The translations under genes were made by a program, and so were the position numbers. The notes under the pieces were generated by a model, which saw only the letters and a list, made by a program, of their open reading frames with translations, made no database searches and was not told the origin of the DNA. Positions 17,193 through 29,767 of a stretch of 64,000 nucleotides of DNA are shown here, piece after piece; positions within the stretch are counted from its first letter, which is position 1; each line of letters begins with the position of its first letter. This DNA comes from Nonomuraea pusilla (GTDB lineage Bacteria > Actinomycetota > Actinomycetes > Streptosporangiales > Streptosporangiaceae): assembly GCF_900109355.1 (NCBI RefSeq), contig NZ_FOBF01000006.1:310001-374000 (forward strand). The letters run 5' to 3'.

Positions 17193-17273
17193 GTGCGAGG
17201 TCGGCAGGACCTGTCCTACTGTCCTCGGCAGCGGGCCCGCACCCATCGTTCGTTTCACAGAGAGAGGTTCTCC

Positions 17274-18131
17274 ATGACCATCCTCGTGACCGGAGCGACC
17301 GGCGCCGTGGGCAGGCACGTGGTCGATCGGCTTGTCGCGGCCGGACGGCCCGTGCGGGCGCTCACCCGCAACCCGGAGGCCGCCGGGCTGCACGGCGGTG
17401 TCGACATCGTGCAGGGTGACCTGAACCGTCCGGGCGACCTGTCGTTCGACGGGGTGCAGGGCGTGTTCCTCATCCCCGGCATCTTCGATCCAGAGCACGC
17501 GGCCGACCTCGCGGAAGCCTTCGTCAGCCGCGCCGCGGCGGCCGGGGTCGCCCGGATCGTGTCCCTGACCAGCTCTGGCGTCACGACCGGGCGGGGTGGC
17601 CACTACGAGGTGCTGCACGCGGTGGAACAGGTCGTCGAGAAGTCCGGGGCGGCCTGGACCCACGTGCGGCCCGGCGAGTTCGCCGTCAACAAGCTGGACG
17701 TCTGGGGCGAGTCCATCCGCAGGGAGAACGTGGTCCGCAACGCCTACCCCGACGGCGTCGGCGTGCCGATCCATGAGGCCGATATCGCCGACGTCGCCGC
17801 GATCGCCCTGCTGGAGGACGGCCACGCGGGCCGGGCGTACGACCTGACCGGGCCGGAGGCGCTCACTCACCGGCAGCAGGCGGAGGCGATCGGCGCGGGG
17901 CTCGGCCGTGCGATCGCGTTCGAGGGGCTGACGTACGGGCAGGCTCGCCGGGCCTACATCGAGGCCGGGTTCCCGGCGGAGATCGCCGAGTTCATCCTGG
18001 GCTACCAGGCCGAGTACGCCGAGGAGCCGCCGTCGGTCTCGCCCACGTTCGAGCAGGTGACGGGCAGGAAGGGCCGGACGCTCACGCAGTGGGCGGCCGA
18101 CCACGCCGCCGAACTGGCCCCGGCCGCCTGA
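17274..18131 (+). CDS. NmrA-like NAD(P)-binding oxidoreductase
   Basis: 285 aa atypical short-chain reductase. The Rossmann glycine motif is at the very N-terminus (MTILVTGATGAVGRHVVDRL), followed by VRALTRNPEAAGL (the NADP-ribose side) and VSLTSSGVTT. It belongs to the NmrA/HSCARG group, which includes quinone reductases and redox sensors. The canonical YxxxK pair is replaced by HYEVLHAVEQ, as in many sensors. ATG 17274 has AGAGAGG about 7 bases upstream. The stop codon lies in the first of three 11-bp tandem repeats. Confidence 0.83.
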   Translation: MTILVTGATGAVGRHVVDRLVAAGRPVRALTRNPEAAGLHGGVDIVQGDLNRPGDLSFDGVQGVFLIPGIFDPEHAADLAEAFVSRAAAAGVARIVSLTSSGVTTGRGGHYEVLHAVEQVVEKSGAAWTHVRPGEFAVNKLDVWGESIRRENVVRNAYPDGVGVPIHEADIADVAAIALLEDGHAGRAYDLTGPEALTHRQQAEAIGAGLGRAIAFEGLTYGQARRAYIEAGFPAEIAEFILGYQAEYAEEPPSVSPTFEQVTGRKGRTLTQWAADHAAELAPAA

Positions 18132-18156
18132 CGACCGCCTGACGACCGCCTGACGG
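18124..18156 (+). repeat. 11-bp tandem repeat x3 spanning the NmrA-like stop
   Basis: CCGCCTGACGA at 18124, 18135 and 18146, the last copy with one change. Each copy contains TGA, and the first TGA is the gene's stop. Confidence 0.8.
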
Positions 18157-18803
18157 CCGACGGCGCGAGGCGGCGCGGCGCGAGGCGGCGCTGGGCGGGG
18201 CGGCGGGCGTATCGGCCTGCCGCACCGCCCCTTCCGTCGGCGACGCCCGCCCGCGACGCCCGTGATCCGGCGCCTTCGTCGCGGCGCGCTGTCGCTCCCC
18301 GGTGAGCAGTGAGTGCGCCAGAACCCAGGGAGCTCCGCGCCTCAGAAGCTGAGGGTGCCGGGGCCACCCCCGGTCTCGGGGGGCGAGGCACGAGCCGGCC
18401 GGCCGTCAGGTGGCTTCGGCGCTGTGGAGTCCCACATCTCATGCGCGTGTACCGGGTGGTGCACTCCCCTGTGTACGCCGACAGCCCGGTTCCTTCGCCT
18501 GGGGCGGCGCGGTGGCTCGGTTCCTTCCGCCTCGGACGGCGGGACGGCCCGCCGCCTTCGGCTCGGGCGGTGCGGCGGTGTGCCTTCCGGGGCGGCTCGG
18601 TGCCTCGGTTCGGGTGGTGCCCGGAGCTTGGTTTCTTCGGTTCGGGTGGGGCCGGGATCCTGGTCGGGCGCGGGCTTGTGGTGGTTCTCGTACGGCTCCG
18701 GAAGGCCGCGCCCCGGGCGGCAGTCGGCGTGGAGCGGCTCCCCGGAAGCCGGTTCTCGGGCATCGCCCCGGTGATTCCGGAGCTGCCCGAATCTTTCTCC
18801 AAA
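18157..18803. other. GC-rich intergenic stretch without a convincing gene
   Basis: About 650 bases. Several open frames exist on both strands, but none shows a recognisable domain or the normal codon bias. Much of it (about 18470-18640) is low-complexity sequence with recurring CGGTTC and CGGCTCGG words. It could be decayed coding DNA belonging to the nearby accessory patch. Confidence 0.5.
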
Positions 18804-18833
18804 ATTGGTTTACACCAATTGGTATAAACCATT
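18804..18833 (+). promoter_or_regulatory. Two tandem DasR/HutC-type (GntR) operators upstream of ppdK
   Basis: Two 16-bp sites overlap by two bases: ATTGGTTTACACCAAT (18804-18819) and ATTGGTATAAACCATT (18818-18833). Both fit TGGTNTANACCA, the pattern of DasR dre sites, which control aminosugar and PTS genes in Streptomyces. They are strikingly AT-rich against their surroundings and lie about 140 bases before the ppdK start. The exact regulator is an inference. Confidence 0.65.
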
Positions 18834-18972
18834 CGATCCCCCCACGGGAAATAAGTGGATTAGACCTCTTAGCTGCCGCCTACCTGGGGAAACAGTCTCT
18901 TAACCCATGAGTGCAGTTTCGTCATGATTTTCGCCGGTAGAGTCCCACCTAGAGGCGTTGATTGGAGCTGTG

Positions 18973-21596
<2,624 letters not shown>

Positions 21597-21606
<10 letters not shown>

Positions 21607-21624
21607 CCGGCACCCGCTGACCGG
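21597..21624 (+). repeat. 14-bp tandem repeat x2 spanning the ppdK stop
   Basis: CACCCGCTGACCGG occurs twice in a row (21597 and 21611). The first copy contains the ppdK stop codon. Confidence 0.8.
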
Positions 21625-21632
21625 CGCACGGG

Positions 21633-23174
21633 TCAGGCTGGGGAGGCCACCGGCCCTCCGGCCTGACCCGGGACCGGCCCAGGCGCCGGCCCGGCCGGTG
21701 CCTGGAGGGGCACGAAGTCGGGACGCATGCCCAGGTTGCCCAGCCAGCGCCGCAGCCCCGCGACGGCAGAGGGGGTGGCCGCGATCTGGGCGGCGTAGGC
21801 GTCCAGCGCCACCTCCTCGCCGTCGCCGAACAGCAGCCTGGCCGGGCCCGACCACGAGAGCGTCCAGCGGGCCTGCCCCAGCCGGACCAGCACCCCCTCC
21901 AGCGCCTGGCCCAGCACCCCGGCCAGCAGCGTCTCGGACGGGTTCCAGCCCAGCTCGCGCAGCCGGGCCTCCAGCTCGGCCTGCCGCCCCCTGGCGATCG
22001 CCTCGAACGCCGCGTCCAGGTAGGGCAGGTCCGTGCCCATCACCCGCCCGCCCGCGACCGCGAGGTCGTGCAGCGCCTCCTCGTTGCGCCCGTGGAACAT
22101 CCCCTCCGCGACCAGTTCCTCCCACGGCACCGGCCGGAGCGTGGCCAGCGCCTCCGGCGTCCACATCGCCTGCTCCACGGCCTGTACGGCCACGTCGGGG
22201 TCGCGCAGCAGCGCCAGCGCCGAGCGCGGGTCGGGCGTCAGCGGCGGCTCCGGCAGCCGCTCGATCGCCGCCAGCCGCTCCTCCACGCTCGGATGCGAGT
22301 CGTACGGTGAGACCTCGCGCGGCTCCGCCGCCTGCCGCGAGATCTCCGTCTGCCGCCCGGGGTCGCTCATGAGCGCGTGGAACCCGCCGAACACCGACGC
22401 CGGCCGCGCGCCGCCGAGCCCCGCCATCGACAGGTAGGAGGAGGCGTAGACGTCCCAGCCGAGCGCCGCGGCCTCGATCTTCCGCAGGGCCGCCGCCATC
22501 GCCCGCCGGCCCGCGATCGACACCGCCATCGCGTCGGCCTCCAGCTCCTGCCGCCGCGACACGGCCTGCGACACCCGCAGGTAGAGCGTGGCGTACAGGG
22601 TGAACAGGCGGCGGATGAACGGGTGGTCGTCCAGGCTCCGCACGGTCGCGACCAGCGACACCCTGCCCCGGTAGACCGGCGCGCCCAGGCGGGTGTGCGC
22701 GCCGCTGTAGTGGCCGAGTTCGTGCCCGAGCACGGCGCGTGCCTCGTCCACGGTGAGTGTCTGCAGCAGCGGCAGCCCGACGAACATGCGCCGCCGCACC
22801 GCCCGCAGCCCCAGGAACCGCGTCTCCTCCGAGACGGCCGCGTTCACCTCGGCCACCAGCCGGATCTCGTCGGGCGGCGCGGTGCCCACGCGGCGGGCCA
22901 GTTCCTCCACCGTCTGCCACAGCACCGGCTCGTGCTCGCGCCCCACGGCCACGCCCGGCTGCTCGCCGCCGCCGAGCCGTCCGACCATCACGAGGGCCCG
23001 CACCAGCGCGCCCGCGGCCAGCGTGAGCACGATCGCGACCTGCACCCCGCGGGCGTGGAAGTCGACGAAGAGCAGGACGTCGAAGAACACCGCCGCCCCG
23101 AGGACCAGGCCGACCAGCACGTAGAAGCCGGCGAGCAGGGCGAAGGCGAGGACCGCTCGGAACGCTGTGGTCAT
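21633..23174 (-). CDS. M48-family membrane metallopeptidase
   Basis: 513 aa. The N-terminus has two hydrophobic segments ([39 protein letters not shown]). The zinc site is HELGH at residues 151-155 ([14 protein letters not shown]), the M48 signature, and the downstream glutamate ligand lies in [14 protein letters not shown]. The C-terminal about 200 residues are a soluble extension typical of actinobacterial M48 proteins, with a proline-rich tail. It is probably a membrane-anchored quality-control protease like HtpX. It is divergent from dgt, with 82 bases between starts. Confidence 0.88.
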   Translation of the reverse strand: MTTAFRAVLAFALLAGFYVLVGLVLGAAVFFDVLLFVDFHARGVQVAIVLTLAAGALVRALVMVGRLGGGEQPGVAVGREHEPVLWQTVEELARRVGTAPPDEIRLVAEVNAAVSEETRFLGLRAVRRRMFVGLPLLQTLTVDEARAVLGHELGHYSGAHTRLGAPVYRGRVSLVATVRSLDDHPFIRRLFTLYATLYLRVSQAVSRRQELEADAMAVSIAGRRAMAAALRKIEAAALGWDVYASSYLSMAGLGGARPASVFGGFHALMSDPGRQTEISRQAAEPREVSPYDSHPSVEERLAAIERLPEPPLTPDPRSALALLRDPDVAVQAVEQAMWTPEALATLRPVPWEELVAEGMFHGRNEEALHDLAVAGGRVMGTDLPYLDAAFEAIARGRQAELEARLRELGWNPSETLLAGVLGQALEGVLVRLGQARWTLSWSGPARLLFGDGEEVALDAYAAQIAATPSAVAGLRRWLGNLGMRPDFVPLQAPAGPAPGPVPGQAGGPVASPA

Positions 23175-23240
23175 GGGGGAGGGCTCCCGGGGAAGGGGGG
23201 TTCTCGGGAGGCACGACCCTAGCGGAGACCCGAAACTGGA

Positions 23241-23246
23241 TAAAAT
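23241..23246 (+). promoter_or_regulatory. -10 element upstream of dgt
   Basis: TAAAAT, the most AT-rich hexamer in the interval, ends 10 bases before ATG 23257. This is compatible with a very short leader. Confidence 0.45.
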
Positions 23247-23256
23247 CGCTGAACGT

Positions 23257-24477
23257 ATGGCCCGCTACACCGAGCACGACCTCGCCCGCTGGGTTCCGGA
23301 ACCACCCGGCAACCCCGAGCGCAGCGCGTTCGAACGCGACAGGGCCCGCGTGCTCCACAGCGCCGCGCTGCGCAGGCTGGCCGCCAAGACGCAGGTCGTC
23401 GGCCCGATCGAGGCGGTCGGCGGCGGCCAGCACATCCCCCGCACCAGGCTCACGCACTCGCTCGAATGCGCCCAGGTCGGCAGGGAGATGGGCGCCGTGC
23501 TCGGCGTCGACCCCGACCTCGTCGAGACCGCCTGCCTGGCCCACGACCTCGGCCACCCGCCGTTCGGTCACAACGGCGAGGTGGCGCTCAACGAGCTGGC
23601 CGCCTCCTGCGGCGGGTTCGAGGGCAACGCGCAGAGCCTGCGGCTGCTCACCAGGCTGGAGGCCAAGGTGCTCGCCGACGACGGCACCAGCGCGGGGCTC
23701 AACCTCACCAGGGCCGTCCTCGACGCCTCCGTCAAGTACCCGTGGACCCGCGACCGCTCGCCCAAGTTCGGTGTGTACGACGACGATCTGCCCGTCTTCA
23801 CCTGGATCAGGGACGGCGCGCCCGACGGCCGCGTCAGCTTCGAGGCGCAGATCATGGACTGGGCCGACGACGTCGCCTACTCCGTCCACGACCTTGAAGA
23901 CGCCCTGCACTCCGGCCACGTCACCCCCGAGGCGCTGCAGTCGCCCGAGGAGCGCCGCCAGGTCTGCGCGATCACCCGCACCTGGTACGCCCCCGACGCC
24001 GACCCCGGCGAGCTGGAGGAGGTCTTCGCCAAGCTGCTCGCCGACCCGCTCTGGCCGCACCACTTCGACGCGACCCTCGCCGACCTGGCCGGGCTGAAGG
24101 CCCTCACCAGCGGGCTCATCGGCCGTTTCTGCCGCGCCGCCCAGACCGCCACCAAGGAGGCGTACGGCTCGCGGCACCGCGCCGACCTGGTCGTCCCGCG
24201 GGCCATCAGGCTGGAGTGCGCCCTGCTCAAGGGCATCACCGCGCACTACGTCATGGCCACCGAGGACCACCACGCCACCCAGGCCAGGCAGCGGGAGCTG
24301 ATCGCCGAACTGGCGTCGCTCATCACCCTCGGCGCCCCCCGCACCCTCGAACCCGCCTTCCGCCCCGCCTACCTGCAGGCGCGCGACGACGCCGCCCGGG
24401 TCCGCGTCGTCATCGACCAGATCGCGTCGCTCACCGACACGTCCGCCGTGGCATGGCGTCGCCTGCTTTCCCGATGA
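23257..24477 (+). CDS. dgt: Deoxyguanosinetriphosphate triphosphohydrolase-like protein
   Basis: 406 aa HD-domain dNTPase that removes triphosphate from dGTP and so trims the nucleotide pool. The metal-binding residues are visible as H67 in [17 protein letters not shown]96-D97 in [16 protein letters not shown], and a later Asp in [19 protein letters not shown] 23257 gives [17 protein letters not shown], which aligns with the family start. Longer in-frame starts would overlap the divergent M48 gene. It is near dnaG, as in other actinobacteria, with other genes between. Confidence 0.93.
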   Translation: MARYTEHDLARWVPEPPGNPERSAFERDRARVLHSAALRRLAAKTQVVGPIEAVGGGQHIPRTRLTHSLECAQVGREMGAVLGVDPDLVETACLAHDLGHPPFGHNGEVALNELAASCGGFEGNAQSLRLLTRLEAKVLADDGTSAGLNLTRAVLDASVKYPWTRDRSPKFGVYDDDLPVFTWIRDGAPDGRVSFEAQIMDWADDVAYSVHDLEDALHSGHVTPEALQSPEERRQVCAITRTWYAPDADPGELEEVFAKLLADPLWPHHFDATLADLAGLKALTSGLIGRFCRAAQTATKEAYGSRHRADLVVPRAIRLECALLKGITAHYVMATEDHHATQARQRELIAELASLITLGAPRTLEPAFRPAYLQARDDAARVRVVIDQIASLTDTSAVAWRRLLSR

Positions 24478-24489
24478 CCCCAGGCGTCG

Positions 24490-24495
24490 CATACT
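24490..24495 (+). promoter_or_regulatory. -10 element of leaderless promoter (flavin reductase gene)
   Basis: CATACT, then six bases, then ATG 24502. Confidence 0.45.
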
Positions 24496-24501
24496 GCGCC
24501 C

Positions 24502-25665
24502 ATGGCGAGATACGTGATCGTCGGCGCCGGCCTCGCGGGGGCCAAGGCCGCTCAGACGCTGCGGGAAGAGGGCTTCGACGGCGAGGTCGTGCTGATCGGC
24601 GCCGAGGACGAACGCCCCTATGAGCGGCCGCCCCTGTCCAAGGGCTACCTGCAGGGCAGGAGCGAGCGTGAGGCCATCTTCGTGCACGAGTCCGGCTGGT
24701 ACGCCGACCACGCCGTGGAACTGCACACCGGCGTCGCCGCCACCCGCCTCGACCTCGCCGAACGGGTCGTCGCCCTCGCCGACGGCACCGTCCAGCCGTA
24801 CGACAGGCTGCTCCTCGCCACGGGCGCCACGCCGAGGCGGCTGCCCGGCGCCGGGCTGTACCTGCGCACCGTCGCGGACAGCGAGGCCATCAGGGAACGC
24901 CTGACGACCGCGGAACGGGTCGTCGTCATCGGCGCGTCCTGGATCGGGCTGGAGACGGCCGCGGCGGCCCGCCAGGCGGGCCGGGCCGTGACCGTGGTCG
25001 AACCCGAGCCCACCGCCCTGCACCGCGCGCTCGGGCGCGAACTGGGCGACGTCTTCGCCCGGCTGCACCGCTCGAAGGGCGTGGACCTGCGTTTCGGCGT
25101 CTCCGCCGCCGAGATCGGCGAGAACGCCGTCCTCCTCGACACCGGCGAGCGGCTGGAGGCCGACCTCGTCGTCGTCGGCGTGGGCGTCGTCCCCGAGACG
25201 GGGCTCGCCCGCGAGGCCGGGCTCGACGTCGGCCGCGGCGTGCTCACCGACGCGGCGCTGCGCACCTCGCACCCCGACGTCCACGCCGCGGGCGACGTGG
25301 CCGAGCCGTTCCACCCGCTCTACGGCCGTCCGCTGCGGGTCGAGCACTGGGCCAACGCCCTGCACGGCGGCCCCGCCGCCGCGCGTTCCATGCTCGGCAT
25401 GGACGTCACCTACGACCTCGTGCCGTACTTCTTCACCGACCAGTACGAGCTGGGCATGGAGTTCTCCGGCGACGTGGCGGGCCACGACCAGGTCGTCTAC
25501 CGGGGGTCGGTGGACGACCTGGAGTTCATCGCGTACTGGCTGCGCGGGGGCCGGGTCGTCGCGGGCATGAACGTCAACGTCTGGGACGTCGTGGACGACA
25601 TCCAGGAGCTCATCAGGTCCGGCAGGGTCATTGACCCCACGACGTTGCCGTCGGGTCGGAGCTGA
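24502..25665 (+). CDS. FAD-dependent NAD(P)H oxidoreductase (ferredoxin/rubredoxin reductase-like)
   Basis: 387 aa two-dinucleotide-binding flavoprotein. The FAD Rossmann motif is MARYVIVGAGLAGAKAAQTL and the NAD(P) motif VVVIGASWIGLETAAAARQA. The second FAD motif is VHAAGDVAE, and the region RPYERPPLSKGYL is typical of BphA4/AIF-type ferredoxin reductases. It passes electrons from NAD(P)H to a small iron-sulfur protein or quinone, but no partner gene is adjacent. The last 38 bases overlap the 3' end of the convergent M23-like gene. Confidence 0.9.
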   Translation: MARYVIVGAGLAGAKAAQTLREEGFDGEVVLIGAEDERPYERPPLSKGYLQGRSEREAIFVHESGWYADHAVELHTGVAATRLDLAERVVALADGTVQPYDRLLLATGATPRRLPGAGLYLRTVADSEAIRERLTTAERVVVIGASWIGLETAAAARQAGRAVTVVEPEPTALHRALGRELGDVFARLHRSKGVDLRFGVSAAEIGENAVLLDTGERLEADLVVVGVGVVPETGLAREAGLDVGRGVLTDAALRTSHPDVHAAGDVAEPFHPLYGRPLRVEHWANALHGGPAAARSMLGMDVTYDLVPYFFTDQYELGMEFSGDVAGHDQVVYRGSVDDLEFIAYWLRGGRVVAGMNVNVWDVVDDIQELIRSGRVIDPTTLPSGRS

Positions 25666-26503
25666 CGGTGGGCTCCGGCGACGACGGCCGCGACGGCCGC
25701 CTGGGCGTCCTGCTCGGCTGCGGCGCCGTCCTCGACGCGCACTGCACGGAGCAGCGCGGCGTCTCGCCCACCTTGGCGCGCAGCGCCAGCGTCTCCTCCT
25801 TGGGCGAGAACGTGCGGTTGCCCGACAGCCACGCGTCGAGGTAGTCCCACGGCTCGACCATGCCCCTGCGCACCCACCAGAAGGACGGTCCGGCCTTCCA
25901 GGAGATCGCGAAGTACAGGTTCGGGGCGGTGTCGCGGGCGTTGCCGGAGTTGCCGACGCGGCCGAGCAGGCGCCCCGCCTTCACCCGCACGCCCGGCCTG
26001 ATGCCGTCGGCGACCGAGTCGAGGTGCCCGCCCAGGTAGCGCACGCCGTCGTCGCCGAGGACCGTGACGAACCTGCCCTCGCGGTCGGCGCCGACGTCCG
26101 TGGACGGCTTCCACCTGTTCTTGATGTTGACCTCGTCCACGACGCCGCCGACCGGTGCGACGAAGGCGCAGCCCTTGGCCGCCCAGATCGTGGTCTTGGG
26201 CAGGGTGAGCAGCCTGCGCTGGTAGGTCGTCGAGCAGCCGCGCACGGGGAACGTGTAGGTGAACTTCGACAGCTTCGGCGGCGGCACCCTGACCGGGTCG
26301 TCGCCCTTCGGCGGCTGCTCGGCCGCCTGCTGCTCGGGGGACGGCACGGGCGTGGCGTCCGGTGACCCGCCGGGGGAAGAGGAGGAGGACGGTGGCGTGG
26401 ACGGCGCGGCGACGCTCGACGCCCCGTTCGCCGGGGCGCAGGCGCCGGTCACCAGCAGGGCGCCCGCCACGGCCACCCAACGTCCGATATGCCCCGATCG
26501 CAT
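25628..26503 (-). CDS. M23-like lipoprotein with degenerate metal site
   Basis: 291 aa exported protein. A short signal peptide (WVAVAGALLVTGAC) with a plausible lipid-modified Cys is followed by a Ser/Pro-rich linker and a LytM-like beta domain. Recognisable are AAKGCAFVAPVGGVVDEVN, YLGGHLDSVADGIRPGVRVK and LLGRVGNSGNARDTAPNLYF. In active M23 enzymes the last segment is PHLHFE. Here both histidines are replaced (N and Y) and the first HxxxD ligand is not seen, so it is likely a non-catalytic binder or activator. ATG 26503 has GGTGGAG 3 bases upstream. The C-tail is Arg/Pro/Ser-rich. Confidence 0.8.
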   Translation of the reverse strand: MRSGHIGRWVAVAGALLVTGACAPANGASSVAAPSTPPSSSSSPGGSPDATPVPSPEQQAAEQPPKGDDPVRVPPPKLSKFTYTFPVRGCSTTYQRRLLTLPKTTIWAAKGCAFVAPVGGVVDEVNIKNRWKPSTDVGADREGRFVTVLGDDGVRYLGGHLDSVADGIRPGVRVKAGRLLGRVGNSGNARDTAPNLYFAISWKAGPSFWWVRRGMVEPWDYLDAWLSGNRTFSPKEETLALRAKVGETPRCSVQCASRTAPQPSRTPRRPSRPSSPEPTVSSDPTATSWGQ

Positions 26504-26671
26504 GATCTCCACCCGTGTCACCACATCCACCGACAGCCTTTACCTTTCTAGCCGACCGGGGGCTCCCGCATCACCCGTTTCCCCCTTTAGACACCCTTGG
26601 GCAACCTCGGGCTTCCCCCTCCGTGAGGCGGCCGGGAGGGAGAGGGGCGGAGAACAGTCGGTGGGGCGGAT

Positions 26672-26677
26672 TAGACT
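26672..26677 (+). promoter_or_regulatory. -10 element of leaderless dnaG promoter
   Basis: TAGACT, then six bases, then GTG 26684. Confidence 0.5.
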
Positions 26678-26683
26678 CGCCGC

Positions 26684-28525
26684 GTGGCTGGCCGCATCCG
26701 TGACGTCGACATCGCGCTCGTACGCGAGCGATCCCCCATCGCCGACGTGATCGGCGAGCACATCCAGTTGCGCAACGCCGGCGGCGGCAACCTCAAGGGG
26801 TTGTGCCCGTTCCACGATGAGAAGAGCCCTTCCTTCAACGTCACCCCCGAACGCGGCATGTACTACTGCTTCGGCTGCGGGGAGGGCGGCGACGTCATCA
26901 CGTTCGTCGAGAAGATCGAGCATCTCACCTTCGGCGAGGCGGTCGAGCGGCTGGCCGCCCGGGCCGGGGTGCACCTGCAGTACGAGCAGGGCGGCTACGT
27001 CCCGCGGCGCGACCACGGCGAGCGGGCGCGGCTCATCGAGGCGCACAAGGCGGCGGCCGAGTTCTACGCCGCCAAGCTGTTCGCGCCCGAGGCGGCGCCC
27101 GGGCGGCGCTTCCTGTCGGAGCGCGGGTTCGAGCGGGCCGACGCCGAGCTGTTCGGGGTGGGCTACGCGCCCGCCGAGTGGGACTCCCTGGCGCGGCACC
27201 TGCTCGCCCGCGGCTTCACCGCCGCCGAGATCGTCAAGGGCGGCCTGGCCAAGGAGGGCAGGCGCGGCCCGATCGACCGGTTCCGGGGGCGGCTGATCTG
27301 GCCGATCCGCGACGCGACGGGCGACGTGATCGGGTTCGGCGCGCGCAAGCTCAACGACGCCGAGGACGGCCCGAAGTACCTCAACACGCCCGACTCGCCG
27401 CTGTACAAGAAGAGCCAGGTGCTCTACGGCATCGACCTGGCCAAGCGCGAGATCTCCAAGCGGGCGCAGGCCGTCATCGTCGAGGGCTACACCGACGTCA
27501 TGGCCTGCCACCTGGCCGGGGTGCCCACCGCGGTCGCCACCTGCGGCACCGCGTTCGGCGAGGAGCACATCAAGATCCTGCGCCGGTTCCTGCTCGACCA
27601 GGCCGAGTTCCGCGGCGAGGTGATCTTCACCTTCGACGGCGACGCGGCCGGGCAGAAGGCGGCGCTGCGGGCGTTCGCCGACGAGCAGAAGTTCGTGACG
27701 CAGACGTACGTCGCCGTGCAGCCCGACGGGCTCGACCCGTGCGACCTGCGCGTCAAGCAGGGCGACGCGGCCGTGCGCGACCTGATCGCGAGCAGGGAGC
27801 CGCTGTTCCAGTTCGCCATCCGCAGCACGATCTCCCGCTACGACCTGCGCAGCAACGAGGGCAAGATCGCCGCTCTCGACGCCGCCGCCCCCATCGTGGC
27901 CGGCATCAAGGACGTCGGCCTGCGCAAGCGCTACGCCATCGACCTCGACCGCTGGCTGGGGTTCATGGACGAGCGGTTCGTGATGCAGCGCATCGCCGAG
28001 GCGGGCCACGCCCAGCAGGGCCGTCCCCGGCAGGCGCCGCGCCCGGCTCCGGTCGATCCCGCCGTACGGGTGGAGGGCGAGCTGCTCAAGCTGGCCGTGC
28101 AGCGTCCGGCGCTGCTCGGGCCCCGTTTCGACGCGCTCGACGCGCAGGCGTTCACCGCGCCCGACCACGTGACGCTGCAGCAGGTGGTGGCGGCGGCCGG
28201 CGGCGCCGGGTCGGCCGGTCCCGGGGGGCGCGAGTGGGTCGACCGGCTGCTGGAGCACGCCCACGACGACGCCACCCGCACGCTGGTCACCAGGTTCGCG
28301 GTGGATCCCATCCAGGCCGACGCGCACGCCGAGGAGCGGTACGCGGGCGCCATGCTGGCCGCCATCGAGGCGATCGCCGTCGACCGGGCCATCGCCCAGG
28401 TGAAGTCCCGCATCCAGCGGCTGAACCCGGTCGACGAGCAGCAGGAGTACAACCGGCTGTTCGGCGAGCTGGTGGCCCTGGAGCAGCAGCGCCGCGTCCT
28501 GAGAGACCGCGCCGCCGGCAGCTGA
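26684..28525 (+). CDS. dnaG: DNA primase DnaG
   Basis: 613 aa primase that makes RNA primers at replication forks. The N-terminal CHC2 zinc finger is complete ([20 protein letters not shown] then [11 protein letters not shown]). The TOPRIM core includes [16 protein letters not shown] and [17 protein letters not shown]. The C-terminal about 150 residues should bind the DnaB helicase. GTG 26684 sits exactly 6 bases after the -10 TAGACT. The last codons and stop lie in the first unit of a 38-bp tandem duplication. A sigma gene follows about 2.5 kb later, an expanded echo of the dnaG-rpoD association of other bacteria. Confidence 0.96.
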   Translation: MAGRIRDVDIALVRERSPIADVIGEHIQLRNAGGGNLKGLCPFHDEKSPSFNVTPERGMYYCFGCGEGGDVITFVEKIEHLTFGEAVERLAARAGVHLQYEQGGYVPRRDHGERARLIEAHKAAAEFYAAKLFAPEAAPGRRFLSERGFERADAELFGVGYAPAEWDSLARHLLARGFTAAEIVKGGLAKEGRRGPIDRFRGRLIWPIRDATGDVIGFGARKLNDAEDGPKYLNTPDSPLYKKSQVLYGIDLAKREISKRAQAVIVEGYTDVMACHLAGVPTAVATCGTAFGEEHIKILRRFLLDQAEFRGEVIFTFDGDAAGQKAALRAFADEQKFVTQTYVAVQPDGLDPCDLRVKQGDAAVRDLIASREPLFQFAIRSTISRYDLRSNEGKIAALDAAAPIVAGIKDVGLRKRYAIDLDRWLGFMDERFVMQRIAEAGHAQQGRPRQAPRPAPVDPAVRVEGELLKLAVQRPALLGPRFDALDAQAFTAPDHVTLQQVVAAAGGAGSAGPGGREWVDRLLEHAHDDATRTLVTRFAVDPIQADAHAEERYAGAMLAAIEAIAVDRAIAQVKSRIQRLNPVDEQQEYNRLFGELVALEQQRRVLRDRAAGS

Positions 28526-28623
28526 CCCCGCCGCTGGTGGCTGGCCGCACGGCCGGCAGCTGACCCCGCCGCTGCTGGCTGACCGCGCGGCCGCTGGCTG
28601 ACCGCGCGGCCGGTGGCTGGCCG
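28514..28623 (+). repeat. 38-bp tandem repeat spanning the dnaG stop
   Basis: Two near-identical 38-bp units (28514-28551 and 28552-28589) are followed by two shorter partial units (about 19 and 15 bp) to about 28623. The first unit carries the dnaG stop TGA. The GGCTG(A/G)CCG word recurs in all copies. Confidence 0.8.
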
Positions 28624-28753
28624 GGAAGCGTGGAGACGCCGGCCCTTGCGCCTGCCGTTCTGCTCCTGCACGGCGACCGCCGTCTGTCCGGCTCTTTCCT
28701 GCGTGACCTTTTTGTGATCAACCTTTGCGGCCGGGGGCCGGTCTAACCCGGGC

Positions 28754-29767
28754 ATGAAGGTCAAGATCACGGCCTGCGCGGCGGCGGTGCTCGCCCTGGC
28801 CCTCTCCGCCGCGCCGGCGGCCGCCGCACAGCCTCCCCTGACCGTCCAGGCGCCCTGGCTCCCGAAGGGGGCTACCGTCAGGGAGGCGTACCTGCCGAAC
28901 TGCGGCGCCGACTACTTCATGCCGTGCAAGGGCGCCCCCTGGCACCTCCTGCTGCGCGACGGCCGGTGGGTGCCGTTCCGCGACGCCGCCAGGTACGCCA
29001 CCAGGGCCGACGGCTCGCGCGCCGACGAGGTGGAGGACTCTCCAGCGCCGTTCGCCGTGAGCGCCGACGGTCGCGCCGTCGCCTACGTCCGCGCCCGCGA
29101 CGGCCGGGTGGTGGTGAGGAAGGCGCCCGGCGGGAAGCCGAGGGTGCTGGCCGCGTACGGCAAGGGCGTGGGCACGCGGAACGTCGCGCTGACGCTCTCG
29201 GCCGACGGCGCCCGCCTGCTGGTGGTCTTCGAGGGCGGCACGGGAAAGCGTCCCAGCCTGGTGGTGGACGTGGCGACGGGCGAGCGGGCGGCCGAGGTCC
29301 CGGCCGGGAACGTGCCGCTGGGCTTCAGCGCCGACGGCGACGAGGTGCTCGCGACCCGGGCCGAGCGCGACAACACGGTGAAGGTGGTGGCCCACGCGCT
29401 GGACGGCTCCTCGGTGTCGGCCACGCCGCCGCAGCAGGTCGTGGCCCGTGGCACGGCGCTCGCGCTGGCCGCGGACGGCCACACGGTGCTGGCGCTGTCG
29501 CTCACGGCCGAGGGCCTGCCGTCGGGGCTGCGGCCGTACGACCTGGAGGCGGGGGCGTGGACGGGCCCGGCCAGGCGGGTGCGGCCCAAGCGGCTCTGGC
29601 CGTCGCTGCGGTGGGGGCCGGGCGGCCGGCTGGAACTGGTCGCGACGGAGAGCGTCGCTGAGGAGGGCAGGTCCAGCACGTGGATCTACGCGCTCGACCC
29701 CGCCACCGGATCGGCCAGGCGGATCGACGAATACACCATTCACAGCGGAGTGCCGGAGAAGCGATGA
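28754..29767 (+). CDS. Secreted beta-propeller-like protein (first of tandem pair)
   Basis: 337 aa with a clear signal peptide (ITACAAAVLALALSAAPAAAA). The mature part has repeated FAVSADGRAVAYVRARDGRV / LTLSADGARLLVVFEGG / LGFSADGDEVLATRAERD / LALAADGHTVLALSLT units, the S-x-DG-x-x-hydrophobic pattern of TolB/WD40-like propellers. Two cysteines near the N-terminus (NCGADYFMPC) may pair. The function is unknown, and it probably binds something outside the membrane. The ATGA overlap with the next gene shows coupling, and the two proteins are paralogous in layout. Confidence 0.75.
   Translation: MKVKITACAAAVLALALSAAPAAAAQPPLTVQAPWLPKGATVREAYLPNCGADYFMPCKGAPWHLLLRDGRWVPFRDAARYATRADGSRADEVEDSPAPFAVSADGRAVAYVRARDGRVVVRKAPGGKPRVLAAYGKGVGTRNVALTLSADGARLLVVFEGGTGKRPSLVVDVATGERAAEVPAGNVPLGFSADGDEVLATRAERDNTVKVVAHALDGSSVSATPPQQVVARGTALALAADGHTVLALSLTAEGLPSGLRPYDLEAGAWTGPARRVRPKRLWPSLRWGPGGRLELVATESVAEEGRSSTWIYALDPATGSARRIDEYTIHSGVPEKR

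Noticed and set aside
18309..18910. Overlapping plus-strand frames of 150-170 codons before ppdK
   Set aside because: Low-complexity Arg/Gly/Pro/Ser sequence without consistent codon bias or ribosome sites, and the ends run into the operator region.
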